Shown one piece after another: positions 49,055 to 59,274 of a stretch of 64,000 nucleotides of DNA. Source of the DNA: Tenrec ecaudatus (Eukaryota > Chordata > Mammalia > Afrosoricida > Tenrecidae). The notes under the pieces were generated by a model that saw nothing but the letters and a program-made list of their open reading frames with translations, was not told where the DNA came from and did not search any database. The position numbers and the translations under genes were made by a program. Positions within the stretch are counted from its first letter, which is position 1. Each line of letters starts with the position of its first letter. The stretch lies in the NCBI RefSeq assembly GCF_050624435.1, contig NC_134546.1:42549501-42613500 (forward strand), read 5' to 3'.

Positions 49055-50205
49055 GTTGAAGATGCAATTAGGCAAGATGCCGTATTTATGCAATAAACCT
49101 GATGCCCTTCTTGAAAAATCAGCAGGCCACAGATTTATGGGTTTTTTTCTGGACTATATTTATTTCTGGTTTATTTCTAGAATCTAGCTTTGTTATATTC
49201 CATTGGTCTATGTGTGAACCTTATGCCACTGTCATGCTATCCTGATTGTTATAGCTTTAGACTACATTTTATAATTGAGAACTCTGGATATTTCTAATTT
49301 GTTTCTTTTCAAAAATTATGTTGACTATTTGGAGCATGTTGCAATTCCATATAACCTGAAAATGTTTTTCCATATTTTCATTAGGACTACTGAAATTTCA
49401 ATTTTGTTAGAATTGAATCTGCACTCAGGTAGTGTTGATCTTTTAGCAATAGTAAGTCATACACTTCATAAACACAAAATATTGTCTTACTTATTACTTA
49501 TTTATACCATCTTTAAATCCTCTCAGCTATGTTTTTGGTTTTCAGTATACAAGTTTTTCACTTCCTTGGTTAAATATATGCCTATATGTTTTATTTATAT
49601 TTTATTGTTAATGAGGTATTTAAATTTCTTTTCAGATAATTCATTGCTAATATAGAGAAGCACAATTAATCTTAATGTGTTGATAATTTTCTTTGCAATT
49701 TTGATGAACTCATATATTCTAATACTTTTCTTGTGGAATTTTGTTATATTATATCTATGAATACAGATAGTTTTACATCTCTAATGTTGCTGTCTTTTAT
49801 TGTTTTTATTTGTTTCTTTTTGTCTAATTCTCCTGTTGAAAAAATCAGTACAATAGTGAGCAACAGTGTGGAAAGTGAGAATTCTTGCCTTCTCTCTGAC
49901 CTGAGGTGGAAATTTTTCAACCTTACACCAGAAAGTATAGTGGTAACTCTGGTTTCTTTAATATTTACAGCTGTGTCTTTTAATATGAGTTCTTTCTTTG
50001 ATCATTGATCATGAAAGAGTATTGGATTTTGTCAAACATACTTTCTGTATCAGTTGAGATGATCGCATGTTTCCTTGCCTCTATTTTGTTAATGTGGTGT
50101 AGTATATTGATTGATTTCATTTTTGTGCTCCACTCTTCCTTTACTGTGATAATCCCAGTTGATGATGATAATCTCATTTTAGATGGTGCTGGGCTGAGTT
50201 TACTA
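49055..50205 (-). mobile_element. L1 LINE, antisense, right part
   Basis: Continuation of the antisense L1: 'cttgaaaaatcagcaggcca', 'tccattggtctatgtgtgaa', 'attgttatagctttagacta' and 'attttgttaatgtggtgtag'. The minus-strand frame 49980-50225 contains 'KKEEWSTKMKSINILHHINK'-like L1 reverse transcriptase text ('SINILHHINKIEARKHAIIS'). Plus-strand frames of 91-126 codons here are antisense readings. Confidence 0.75.
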
Positions 50206-50499
50206 TTTCGTTGTGGTGTGTACATGTGAAGCTAGGCTACTAGAGACAGACCCAGGAAGCATTGTCAACGTGAATGGAAAAGCGTGCAGCCAAACATTAA
50301 GGCAACAGTAGCTCATCCCAGAAGTCCTTTACCTTCTTTGAATCTAATTTTTTCATCTATAAAATTCAAGTATTTGGAAGTCAGAGGTATTTATTTTCAT
50401 AGTGCAGTATTTAAAACTGGTAACTGCCCGACTATTCTATTTGAAATGATGTGGGGCCCCAGATTACAGGTCATTTAGGCCTCCCTGGATCCTCTTCAG

Positions 50500-50690
50500 G
50501 CACCCTGGTGGTGCAGTGGTTAACGACTTGATCACTTGCCCAAACATCAGTTGCTTGAACCCATTAGCCACTATACAGTGAAAGATGAAGCAGTCTGCTT
50601 CTCTGAACACCTATCTCCTGGGAACCACTAGTGGCCATTCTACTCTGTCCTACAGAATTACTGAGTCAGTGTCAACTAAAAGGGGTGGGT
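50500..50690 (+). mobile_element. AfroSINE, sense
   Basis: Begins at 'caccctggtggtgcagtggt', 'taacgacttgatcacttgcc', then 'gcagtctgcttctctgaaca', 'tggccattctactctgtcct' and 'tactgagtcagtgtcaacta'. It is full length in order, with the tRNA-like head and promoter-box region, but substituted. Confidence 0.8.
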
Positions 50691-50694
50691 GGGG

Positions 50695-52145
50695 TCCACT
50701 TCAGTGGTTCCTGATGCAGCTCTATGGAGTCATATGATTCTGAATCACACAGCTCAAAATCATGACTTAGTCCTTAACATAATTCATCTGCAACTTTATT
50801 TTTAATGCATCTTACACATTGATATATTATCCTTTTGGTAGTACAGTATTATGTTTATGATTTTATGACATCAAGCTGAAACTATCAGTGGGGCACTGAA
50901 TAAATAAATAAATAAACAAATGAGCAATCAATCACCTCTGCCCAAAGCATCATTGGTTACGTGTATTTGTTTGTTTGTTTGTTTGTTTGGGTGTGGAGAG
51001 TACACATCTAACTAGATATTTTTTTCTTTTTCTATAGTATAAAACAGAATTTACCAACCATAGTCTCCCTTTTTCCAAGGACTTTCTTTAGCAATGTTGG
51101 GCTGAAGAAGCAATCATTTCTGAAGAATCCTAATAATCCTCTAGAATGATGGTTTTTACTGAGAGAAAAGCAATTCTACAACTCTAAATGAACTACTGAA
51201 ACAAAACAGCTAAGTGCTGCAATCTAGAATTAGGAGCATTTGAAGTATAGGAGCATATACTTCAAATAAAACTTTAAATATAGGCACTGCATTATGAAAA
51301 TAGGCTTACTGTCAAAAAGGCAATTAAAAGACGAAAGTATAGTGAGTCACAGACATCTATTTTCCACCACTGAAATGAGTGGCTCTCTTCCTTTCTTTTC
51401 TCTTTTTTTTACAAAGAAAACAGAGATGGAATAGATTTCACATAAGATGGAGGACATATTTTCAGATGTTAACACATCTTTATTGCTTGAGCTGTTATTA
51501 CAAAAACTAAGCCAGTTCTTGCAGCTTTTGGACACTCCGTTTGGCTGCAGAGGTTAGTACTGAGACTCTACCTGGGGTAATGTATCATTGAGAGCTGCAT
51601 GAGTGTGACAGTAATCCTCGCAGCAAATGACATGTACTCCATGGTAAACATGGCATTATCCCCAAGCAGAATGATGGAGTCAGCTCAGTAAATAAAAACC
51701 CTGGCAATGATTTCTTGCTGGTACAATTAAAAACTCATTATTGGTTAAAAATAAACAGTGTAGTAATTTCATTCATTATGAGTAGCAAAGTCCTGCAAAG
51801 CCCATATATTTGAGAAACTTCTGTCCTATGGTGCATGGACATAAAATTATTATTTTACTATATCTCTTGACCATTTCACAAACACAAACTACAGCATTGA
51901 TACAGGAAGAGTGTTGCTAAGGTATCGAGTTGGCTAAAATGTACTCCACGAATGGATATTGTTTACCCAATATAGGAACTCAGACAAGTGACACCATTAG
52001 TAAATAAGTAGTTTTGCTGTTGCTGTGGTGTCTGATGCAAGCATACTTTTTAATGGCTTTATTAAATGGAAAACTAATGCTACCTGCACTGGAAAACACC
52101 AGAAAATGCACTGACAATGGCTCTTATTGCTAGGTACTCTCTGTT
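50695..52145. other. No gene; simple repeats; possible conserved noncoding patch
   Basis: Contains AAAT-type repeats near 50899-50918 and a TTTG repeat near 50965-50988. The block 51430-51880 has no repeat signature and has several TAAT/ATTA cores. It could be unique, constrained sequence, but I cannot show this from one genome. Confidence 0.35.
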
Positions 52146-52149
52146 GTCT

Positions 52150-52607
52150 TTTCTAACGGTGGTGACTTGTGAATTGCTGTGCTGCTGGAAGCCATATCGC
52201 TAGTGTTTCAAATATCAGTAGGGTAACTCAAGGTGAGTAGGTTTCAGTGGCATGTCTAGACTCCGAACAGACGAGGAAGAAGGAAAATGCTGCCACTTCT
52301 GAGGAAGTAGACACTGAAAAGATTATCAATATGAACCTCAGATCACTGTCAGATGTAATGCCAGAAGGGGAGCCCCTCAGATTGAAAAGCTCTCAAAATA
52401 TGACTCAGAAGAGCTGCCTTCTCAAAAAAGAGGCCATCCTAGTGACGTGAATGGAGGAAAGCTCTCCAGTCCTTCATGGGTTGATAAACTATGACTCAAA
52501 TGCGAAGTTGCAGATATAAATAGATGTTAATAATTGCAATGTATGAAGTTAAACCTAGGAAAATTTTAATTTCTCCCCCCAAAGTAATGTATGTATATAT
52601 ATGTATA

Positions 52608-52681
<74 letters not shown>

Positions 52682-54540
52682 CATTTATGGACTGAATACC
52701 TTGGTGTTGGTCATTTTCATCAGACAATCACTGGGTTTCTAAATCAGTAATGGCTAATTCAAGAGGTATGTTCTCCCCGTCCATGAAATAAAAAAGGACA
52801 TTTCAAATTCTATCTTGTAATGCAATGCTGTCTGTGATAAGATAAGGTCTATACACATTCAAGGATACCCAACCAAAATAACTGTTATTCACAATTAAGC
52901 ACCCACCAATGCTGGTGAAGAAGGATTTCAGAATGATACTAAAATCTTCAGCTTGAATTAGACCAACTGCACAGTGATGGTGCCTTCATGGTGATCGACG
53001 ATTGAAATGCAAGAGTTGAAAACAAGGAGGAAGGGATAGTAGTTTGAAAACATTGACTTGGTGACAAAAACAATGTTGGAGATTGCATAATAGGATTTTA
53101 TAAGACAACAGCAAATACCTTTTTAAAATAACATAAATGGTGACAATACACATGGACATCTGGAGACAGAAATCAAATTGACTGCATCTAAGGAAGTGAC
53201 GGTGGAGAAGCTCAATATCAGCAGCTACAAATCAGGCCAGGCACTGGCTGAGGAACAGATCATCAATTGCTCCTGTGTAAGTTTAACTTGAAGAAAATGA
53301 AAGCAAGTCCACCAGAGTGGAAACATGACCTTGAGTCTCCGCCACCTGAATTCAGAGGGAATCTCAAGACTAGATTTGTCTCAGTGAATACTGCTGACAG
53401 GAAATCTGATGAGCTGTGGTTTGGCATAAAAAAAACATACATGAAGAAAGCACAATGCCATTAAAAAAATAACAGGAAAGAAAGAAAAATCAAAGAGGAT
53501 ATCAGAAAAGGCCCTGAAACTTTTCAAAGCAAATGGAAAAACTGATGAAGTACAAGAACAGAAAATGTCAAAGAACAGCTTGTGAAAACAAAAATAGGAG
53601 TATAATAGCAAAATGTGCGAAGACCTAGAATTAGAAAAACAAAATGGAAGAACGCACTCAGCATATCATAAACTGATGTCAACAATATTACCATAGGCTT
53701 CCTCAAATTACAATATTGAAGGATTCTATTACTGAATGAATGATGAAGGAAGCATCAAAAGAAAGGGGAAGAAATGCGCAGTCACTGCACCAAAAAGAGC
53801 TAGTAGACATTCAAGCATTTCAAGAAGTCGCGTGCGATCAAAAACAGGTGGCGCTGAAGGAAGAAAGGCAAGCTACACTGAAGGCATCAGTGAAAAGCAA
53901 GGCTACGGGAATCGATGGAATAGCAATGGACATGTTTCAACAAGTTCACGAGGCACTGGGAGCACTCACTCACCTACTCCGAGACATTTGGAAGAGAGAT
54001 ACTTGGACAACTGACTAGAACAGATCCATATTTGTATCAATTCCAAAGAAAGGTGACTCAAGAGACTGCAGAAAATTTCCAACATCAATAAAGCCAGTAA
54101 CATTTCGCTGAACATTAGCCAACAATCGTTGCAGCAGTGCATCAACTGGGCACTGTCAGAAACTCGAGCCAAATTTAGAAGAGGTTGTGGCATGAGGGCT
54201 ATCGCCGTTGACATCAGATCGCTCCAGGCTGGAAGCAGAGGATACCAGAAAAATACTTGTGTTTTATTTGACTGTGTGTATCATAAAAATTACGGCGAGC
54301 CTTAAGAGCCTTAAGGGGAATAAAGTTCCAGACCACGTAAGTGTGCTCATGGATACGTTGTACATGGACCAAGAGGCAATTTTTGAAAACCAGGGAATAA
54401 TATGTGGTTTCAAACTGGAAAGGTGGGCATTAGGGTGTCATCCTCTCACCGTACTTGTTCAGTTTGTATCCTGAGTGAGTCATCCAATAACCTGGGCTCT
54501 ATGATGAAGCAAGCAGCATCAGGGGGGACACGACCTTGCG
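52150..54540 (+). mobile_element. RTE LINE, copy F, 5' two-thirds
   Basis: Sense RTE from the 5' region ('aattgctgtgctgctggaag', 'ccatatcgctagtgtttcaa') through the endonuclease and linker to the start of the reverse transcriptase ('cagagactgcagaaa', 'gcagtgcatcaactgggcac'). It stops before the 3' tail near 54540. Overlapping frames at 53736-54018 belong to the linker ('SKERGRNAQSLHQKELVDIQ', 'SVKSKATGIDGIAMDMFQQ'). It carries a TA/GA microsatellite near 52588-52681. Inactive. Confidence 0.8.
52588..52681. repeat. (TA)n-(GA)n compound microsatellite
   Basis: TATA/TATG units to 52650, then (GA)n to 52681, within RTE copy F. Confidence 0.95.
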
Positions 54541-54694
54541 ACATTTATTAATGCATCAGTATGCACAAAACCGTGATATGTAATTTGGATCTATTTTCTT
54601 ATTTAATTATCACAACAATCCAATGTGTTTGGCATTACTCATATTTGTATGCATCACATTTACTTATTATTCCTTTAATTCATAAAAAAATTCA

Positions 54695-54895
54695 TTGCAA
54701 CTTACTGCCATTGAGTCGATTCTGACTCGCAGTTACTCTATAGAACAGAGTAGATGGTTTTCTGAGGATGTAAATCTTTAATGGAGCAGAAAAACCCATA
54801 TTTCTCCTAGGAGTGGCTGATGGTTTGGAACAGCTAACCTCATGGCTAATAGCCCAATGCATAACCCACGATGCCACCAGGCTTCCAAGTGGAGG
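54695..54895 (-). mobile_element. AfroSINE, antisense, well preserved
   Basis: The clearest antisense AfroSINE of the window: 'ctgccattgagtcgattctg', 'tctatagaacagagtagatg', 'gatgtaaatctttaatggag', 'ggctgatggtttggaacagc' and 'cccacgatgccaccaggctt', all in order. Confidence 0.88.
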
Positions 54896-54899
54896 CTCT

Positions 54900-55265
54900 T
54901 TATTCCAGTAAAGTTTCCCAATTGGTATCAGAAGACATAAGGACACATTATATTCCCAAAGTAAATCTACTACTCATAACTTCACATTAATAACCTCGTG
55001 ATTTATACAGCAACTTGTAGAAGGCATGAGGGACAGGGGAAGCAAGTAAATCAAGGCAAAATAAAAGTGAAAGACATAGTAGCAAAAGAAAGCCCTTGTA
55101 AAATCTACATACTTGTATTGATGTGTTGTGTGTAACTGTTAAGGTTGGTACACAATTTTAATGTTGATTTTGCCAGTCTGTGAGAAAGATAAATCAATTA
55201 CAAGATTGAATATCCTTATTATAAAGTACCAATGTATTCTGTGATGTCATTTTATACCTCTTGTG
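54900..55265. other. No recognisable feature
   Basis: Unassigned sequence. Confidence 0.45.
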
Positions 55266-55269
55266 ATGG

Positions 55270-55865
55270 GTGTTTTCCTACCTCCATTTCTTATCCGTGG
55301 GTTGTGCATGTGTGTGCGTTTCCCAATTGAAAGTATCATTTGATTTCTTCACTGCTGCTTCCATGACGATTGATTCGGGATTAAAGCAAGTTAATACCAT
55401 GACGACTTGAAGCATTGCCTTGTTTATCATGATGTTACCTGTTGGTCCAGTTGTGAGAACATTTGCTTTCTTTACATTAAATTGCAATCCATACTGAAGG
55501 CTGCCATCCTTGATCTACATCAGCAAATGCTTCAGGTCTTCCTGTCTCTCAGCAACGTTGTGTCTAATCCTGATGCCTTATTCTTCTGCATATAGTCCAG
55601 CTTCTCGTATTATCCACTCAGCAGACAGATTGAATAAGTTTAATAAAAGGATACAACCTTGATGAATACCTTTCCTGATTTTAAATAACACCGTGTTCCC
55701 TTTTTCTGTTCAAACAGCTTCCTCTTGGTTCCATGTACAGTTTCCACATGAGCACAATGCAGTGTTCTAGAATTCTCATTGTCATTCAATGTTATCCATA
55801 CTTTGTTATGATTCACAGAGTCAAATGCCTTTGTATTGTCAATAAAACACAAGTAAACATTTTTT
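55270..55865 (-). mobile_element. RTE LINE, copy G, antisense
   Basis: Antisense piece of the RTE reverse transcriptase. The minus-strand frame 55640-55852 starts 'CFIDNTKAFDSVNHNKVWIT', the motif A region with its catalytic aspartate. The frame 55278-55487 gives 'QFNVKKANVLTTGPTGNIMI', downstream of the YADD box. A 5'- and 3'-truncated internal fragment. Confidence 0.8.
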
Positions 55866-55869
55866 AAAA

Positions 55870-56690
55870 ATACTAATGGGTAGAAGGAAACACGTTTCCC
55901 CCTAGTATTAATGTTTTAGAAAAAATTATCTCATGAAGTCCCACAAAAGTCACTCTTTTTCATGAACTCAAGAAGTTCTTCAATAATATGTCTTGTTAAT
56001 AACCACTGTAAATAAAGAATCACATTCTAAAAAGTATAGCTCAGTGAAATAATTCTATCAGAGACCCAAACAATGGAAATAAGATATAAATCTCTCATGA
56101 TTTTTGGTGAACCAGTAGCAAATTTAGAATATATGAAAGATTTAATGGACTAAATAAGGTTCAGGTTAGTGATTTAAACATTGTGAGTGGTACAAGTGGT
56201 GAAGTTCTGGGGTCCTCCCCTGCTTCCTCAACAGTGGTGACTTCCTTGTTAGCTTTATTACTAGGGTTTCTTATTATATTTTTAAGAGTTGATAGAAAAA
56301 TAAAATAAGTATTACAGTAAAATAATGTACTATATTATTCATTGTAGCATTTAAATACATATGTATACATACACAAAAATATAGTATCATATAACATATA
56401 AAAACACATGTACAACTAAATAAATATTACCAAGTTTGCTCAAAAACTCAACTCTGATTTTCCCAGAGATTAAAGAAATCAATTGCAGAATTCAGTGTCA
56501 AAAGACATAATGCTGTCCAGCTATTACAAATGAGGATTATAAAGACTAAAGAGAAACATGGAAATGTTTATGATCTTTTAAATAGATTTCTCATGTTGTG
56601 GTTGTTGGTAGGTACTCTCAAATCAGTTCATACTCAAGATAACCCTATTTATAACAGAAGAGAACAGCTCAGCCTTTTACCATCTTTACA
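55870..56690. other. No recognisable feature
   Basis: AT-rich unassigned sequence. Confidence 0.45.
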
Positions 56691-56694
56691 ATTG

Positions 56695-57725
56695 TTCTGA
56701 AGTCAGAGATGAACAGAAAATTTAGACGTACAGATCAAGAAGACAAAGTAAAATATTATAATGCAATGTGCAATGTTCTAAAGTTAGAAAACCAAAAAGA
56801 AAGAGCACACTCACTTAGCTTAAACGGAAAGAACTCAAGGAAACAAATTCAGACATTGAGTTGCAACATTGAGAGAGTTTATGGATGTGGTAGTTACATA
56901 ATCTGGTGTCAATTTGGGATTTGAGAGGATTAAGAGTGAAGGGGTGGAGTCTAGTCTGTCAGTCGGGTGATAGCCAATGAAGACTCTGTGTGGGCATGGC
57001 CTTCTGAAAATTCTGAAAAAAATTCTGAATGTCCTCCTTAGAGGTGGGAGACAATCTCTCTCTGCTCACTTCCTGCAAGACATTCCTGAAGAGAAGCCAC
57101 ATGGACCTACCCTGATGCAGGCCTGGAAGCTGGAGAAGCCACGTGGAAACCCCTTCCACTGCTGAGATGTTTACAATCCCACCAGATCCCCAAGACTTCC
57201 CACCCACTGACCTGTGATTATCCTGCATTCAGCGTCATGGCATAGGTTTCATAAGTCTTAAGAGGATTTTGTAGATTGGTATCGGGCATATAGGCTCTTT
57301 TCAGACTTAGGGCTTGCACTGGACTGGGTTGGGATGCTTTTTTAATGTGAAATTACCCTTTATCTAAAACTGTCTCTTAAACACATATGAGTTTCTATGG
57401 ATTTATTTCTCTAGTCTTCCTGGACTAACACAACGGACAAAATATTGAATTATGTTGGAAGCATCAAGAGAAGATTAAAAGAATACAAAGAGTTACTCTA
57501 CCAAACAAATAATAGTCAACATTCAGCCATTGTAAGAGGTGACACAGGAGCAAGAGCCAACGGTAATGAAGAAAGAAGGTAATGAAGAAAGAAGTCCAAG
57601 CCCTTCTGGAAGCCTTAGCCAAAAATAAGGCTCCAAGAATTAATGCAATATTGATTGAAATGTTGCAACATTTGATGAAGCACTGGAAGCACTCCTTCTG
57701 TGCTAGAAAATTTGGAAGATTACCT
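56695..57725 (+). mobile_element. RTE LINE, copy H, split by solo LTR
   Basis: Sense RTE linker region in two parts. The left part (56695-56885) has 'aaagtaaaatattataatgc' and 'gaaagaactcaaggaaacaa'. The right part (57433-57725) has 'aaaatattgaattatgttgg', 'aagcatcaagagaagattaa', 'gaagtccaagcccttctgga' and 'gatgaagcactggaagcact'. Joining the parts across the LTR reproduces the order seen in copy B near 14860-15215. Confidence 0.8.
56886..57432 (-). mobile_element. Solo LTR (ERVL/MaLR-like), antisense
   Basis: A 547-bp antisense copy of the LTR at 18590-19078, running from tgtggtagttacataatctg to 'cctggactaacaca'. Flanking 5-mers atgga (56881-56885) and acgga (57433-57437) match at 4 of 5, and both lie in RTE sequence. 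There is no internal retroviral region. It is longer than the other copy, with an extra block near the middle. Confidence 0.85.
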
Positions 57726-57729
57726 GTGT

Positions 57730-57860
57730 TATTGCTAGGTGTCCAGAGAATGGAACCGCCAACCTTTCAGCTAGAACTGTCCAACCATCGACTGTTTGCA
57801 TCAACCAGAATTACGGTCGGTCAATACGAGTCTGAACTGATCATAAGGCAACTATTTTTG
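57730..57860 (-). mobile_element. AfroSINE-like fragment
   Basis: 'gttattgctaggtgtccaga', 'gaatggaaccgccaaccttt' and 'gtccaaccatcgactgtttg' resemble an internally deleted antisense SINE. Uncertain. Confidence 0.4.
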
Positions 57861-58098
57861 TTTATCTGTTGACTTAGTCTTGTTACTGCAGGGGGGAAAA
57901 TGTGTACAGGGATGATTGTAGCTATGATAAAATATATAGATCTGTAACTTATAGAAGGAAATTTACAAAGATAAATTGAAGAGTTTTTTCAACTCTAAAC
58001 ATTTCTTTAGAAAAAGATTAATAGTTTTAACACCTTAAGGGTTTTCAGTTAAAATACAAACCAAATATGATGGAAAATTTTACAGTAAATTCTTTGAT

Positions 58099-58226
58099 AA
58101 AAGAATTAATTGTGGAGGACTGAGAAGGTGAAGGGAAGGGTCGCCAGGGCAGAGGATGCCCCTCTGTCACCTTCAGAGGTGCAGTGCCCTGCTGGCCAAC
58201 ATTGTAAAAAAAAAAAAAGAATTAAT
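58099..58226 (+). mobile_element. Short poly(A) retro-insertion with TSD
   Basis: A 95-nt body (58111-58205) beginning tgtggaggactgagaagg and ending ccaacattgt, followed by a run of A. It is flanked by an identical aagaattaat at 58101-58110 and 58217-58226 (up to 12 nt counting ambiguous A). This is the mark of LINE-driven insertion of a polyadenylated RNA. The GC-rich body differs from its AT-rich setting. I cannot identify the parent RNA. An AGAGGA hinge-like box and an ACA close to the 3' end would fit a truncated H/ACA RNA but are weak evidence. Confidence 0.75.
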
Positions 58227-58439
58227 AATCTTATTACTAAAAGTGACAAATATTACATGATACAAAGAAATAATATTAACATTCTAAATTTTCTGATTTT
58301 ACTAATTCAGGGTTGTGGGAAACTAAGAAGCTGGATGAAAATGTAAGCAGCTGAATCTCTCAGCTTGGTCACCATGGGGTTTGGTAAAAGGTCTCCAGTG
58401 GGGGAAGACTCACAGTTCCCAGGTAGAGAAAAAACCTAA

Positions 58440-59110
58440 TGTGCATTCCACAGACAGAAAGAGTTCTCCCCACAACTGCCCCCCTTTAAGATGCTAATGT
58501 AAAACTGCCTTTTATAGGCACCTGGTTCTTGCTAAGGCTGTAAATGCCCATCTCTAAAAGCAGATAAAGCCTCCTCTTACTCATTATCACTCCAGGAGTC
58601 AGCTTTTCCTTTGGATCTCAGCTGCCTGGTACTTTAGAAGTATCCACCCCTTTCCTGTAAATTAAGATGAAGACAGATGCATAGAATTCTCCAGAAATAA
58701 GCTCTTCACATATAGCCTCTCTATATTGATAAGTGACTTCCTGCGTGTATATAGTTTTTCACACATACTGTTAAGAATATGCTTATCCTATAGCATCTGC
58801 TGTCTGCTATTTAATACTCTCCTAGAGTGCTTGTCACCATTTCGACATGATTTGTTTCTTGCTTGCCAGACACTTCCTTTGAATTGTTCCCCCAAAAGAA
58901 GTCAGGATACCTCACATTCACACTTTGCCCAATCTATTGCGTATGGACCTGATGATAGTTTGCATATCCCCGTACTATATATACTGTTTAATAAACTGGC
59001 CCTCTCTCTCCTGATCCTGATAGTGGCATGGGCCCTTGTGTGCTCCACTCTCTAGCATTCTTTTCTGTTAGAATCACACACGCCTCTTCTCAGGACATGC
59101 TCAGTTGTGG
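58440..59110 (+). other. Possible LTR-like block
   Basis: A TATA-like 'ctatatatactgtttaataa' near 58974-58994 with AATAAA, followed by a C/T-rich stretch, and 'gcagataaagcctcctctta' near 58560, suggest decayed retroelement LTR sequence. I find no ends or target duplication, and no coding region. Confidence 0.3.
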
Positions 59111-59274
59111 GGATGGATCCCACATAGAGTGGTTAGATAAAAATGATAGCAACAACTATTATATGCCAGTTACAATATGCCAGAAGTATTTAAGTATGTG
59201 TTATGAAAATCTTATTCATATATAAATTTTATAATTCAGTGTTATAGTTTATGGTATTTTGATGTTATAAATTA

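Noticed and set aside
49275..50008. Hydrophobic 126- and 91-codon plus-strand frames resembling membrane proteins
   Set aside because: They are T-rich antisense readings of L1; the minus strand carries L1 ORF2 text.
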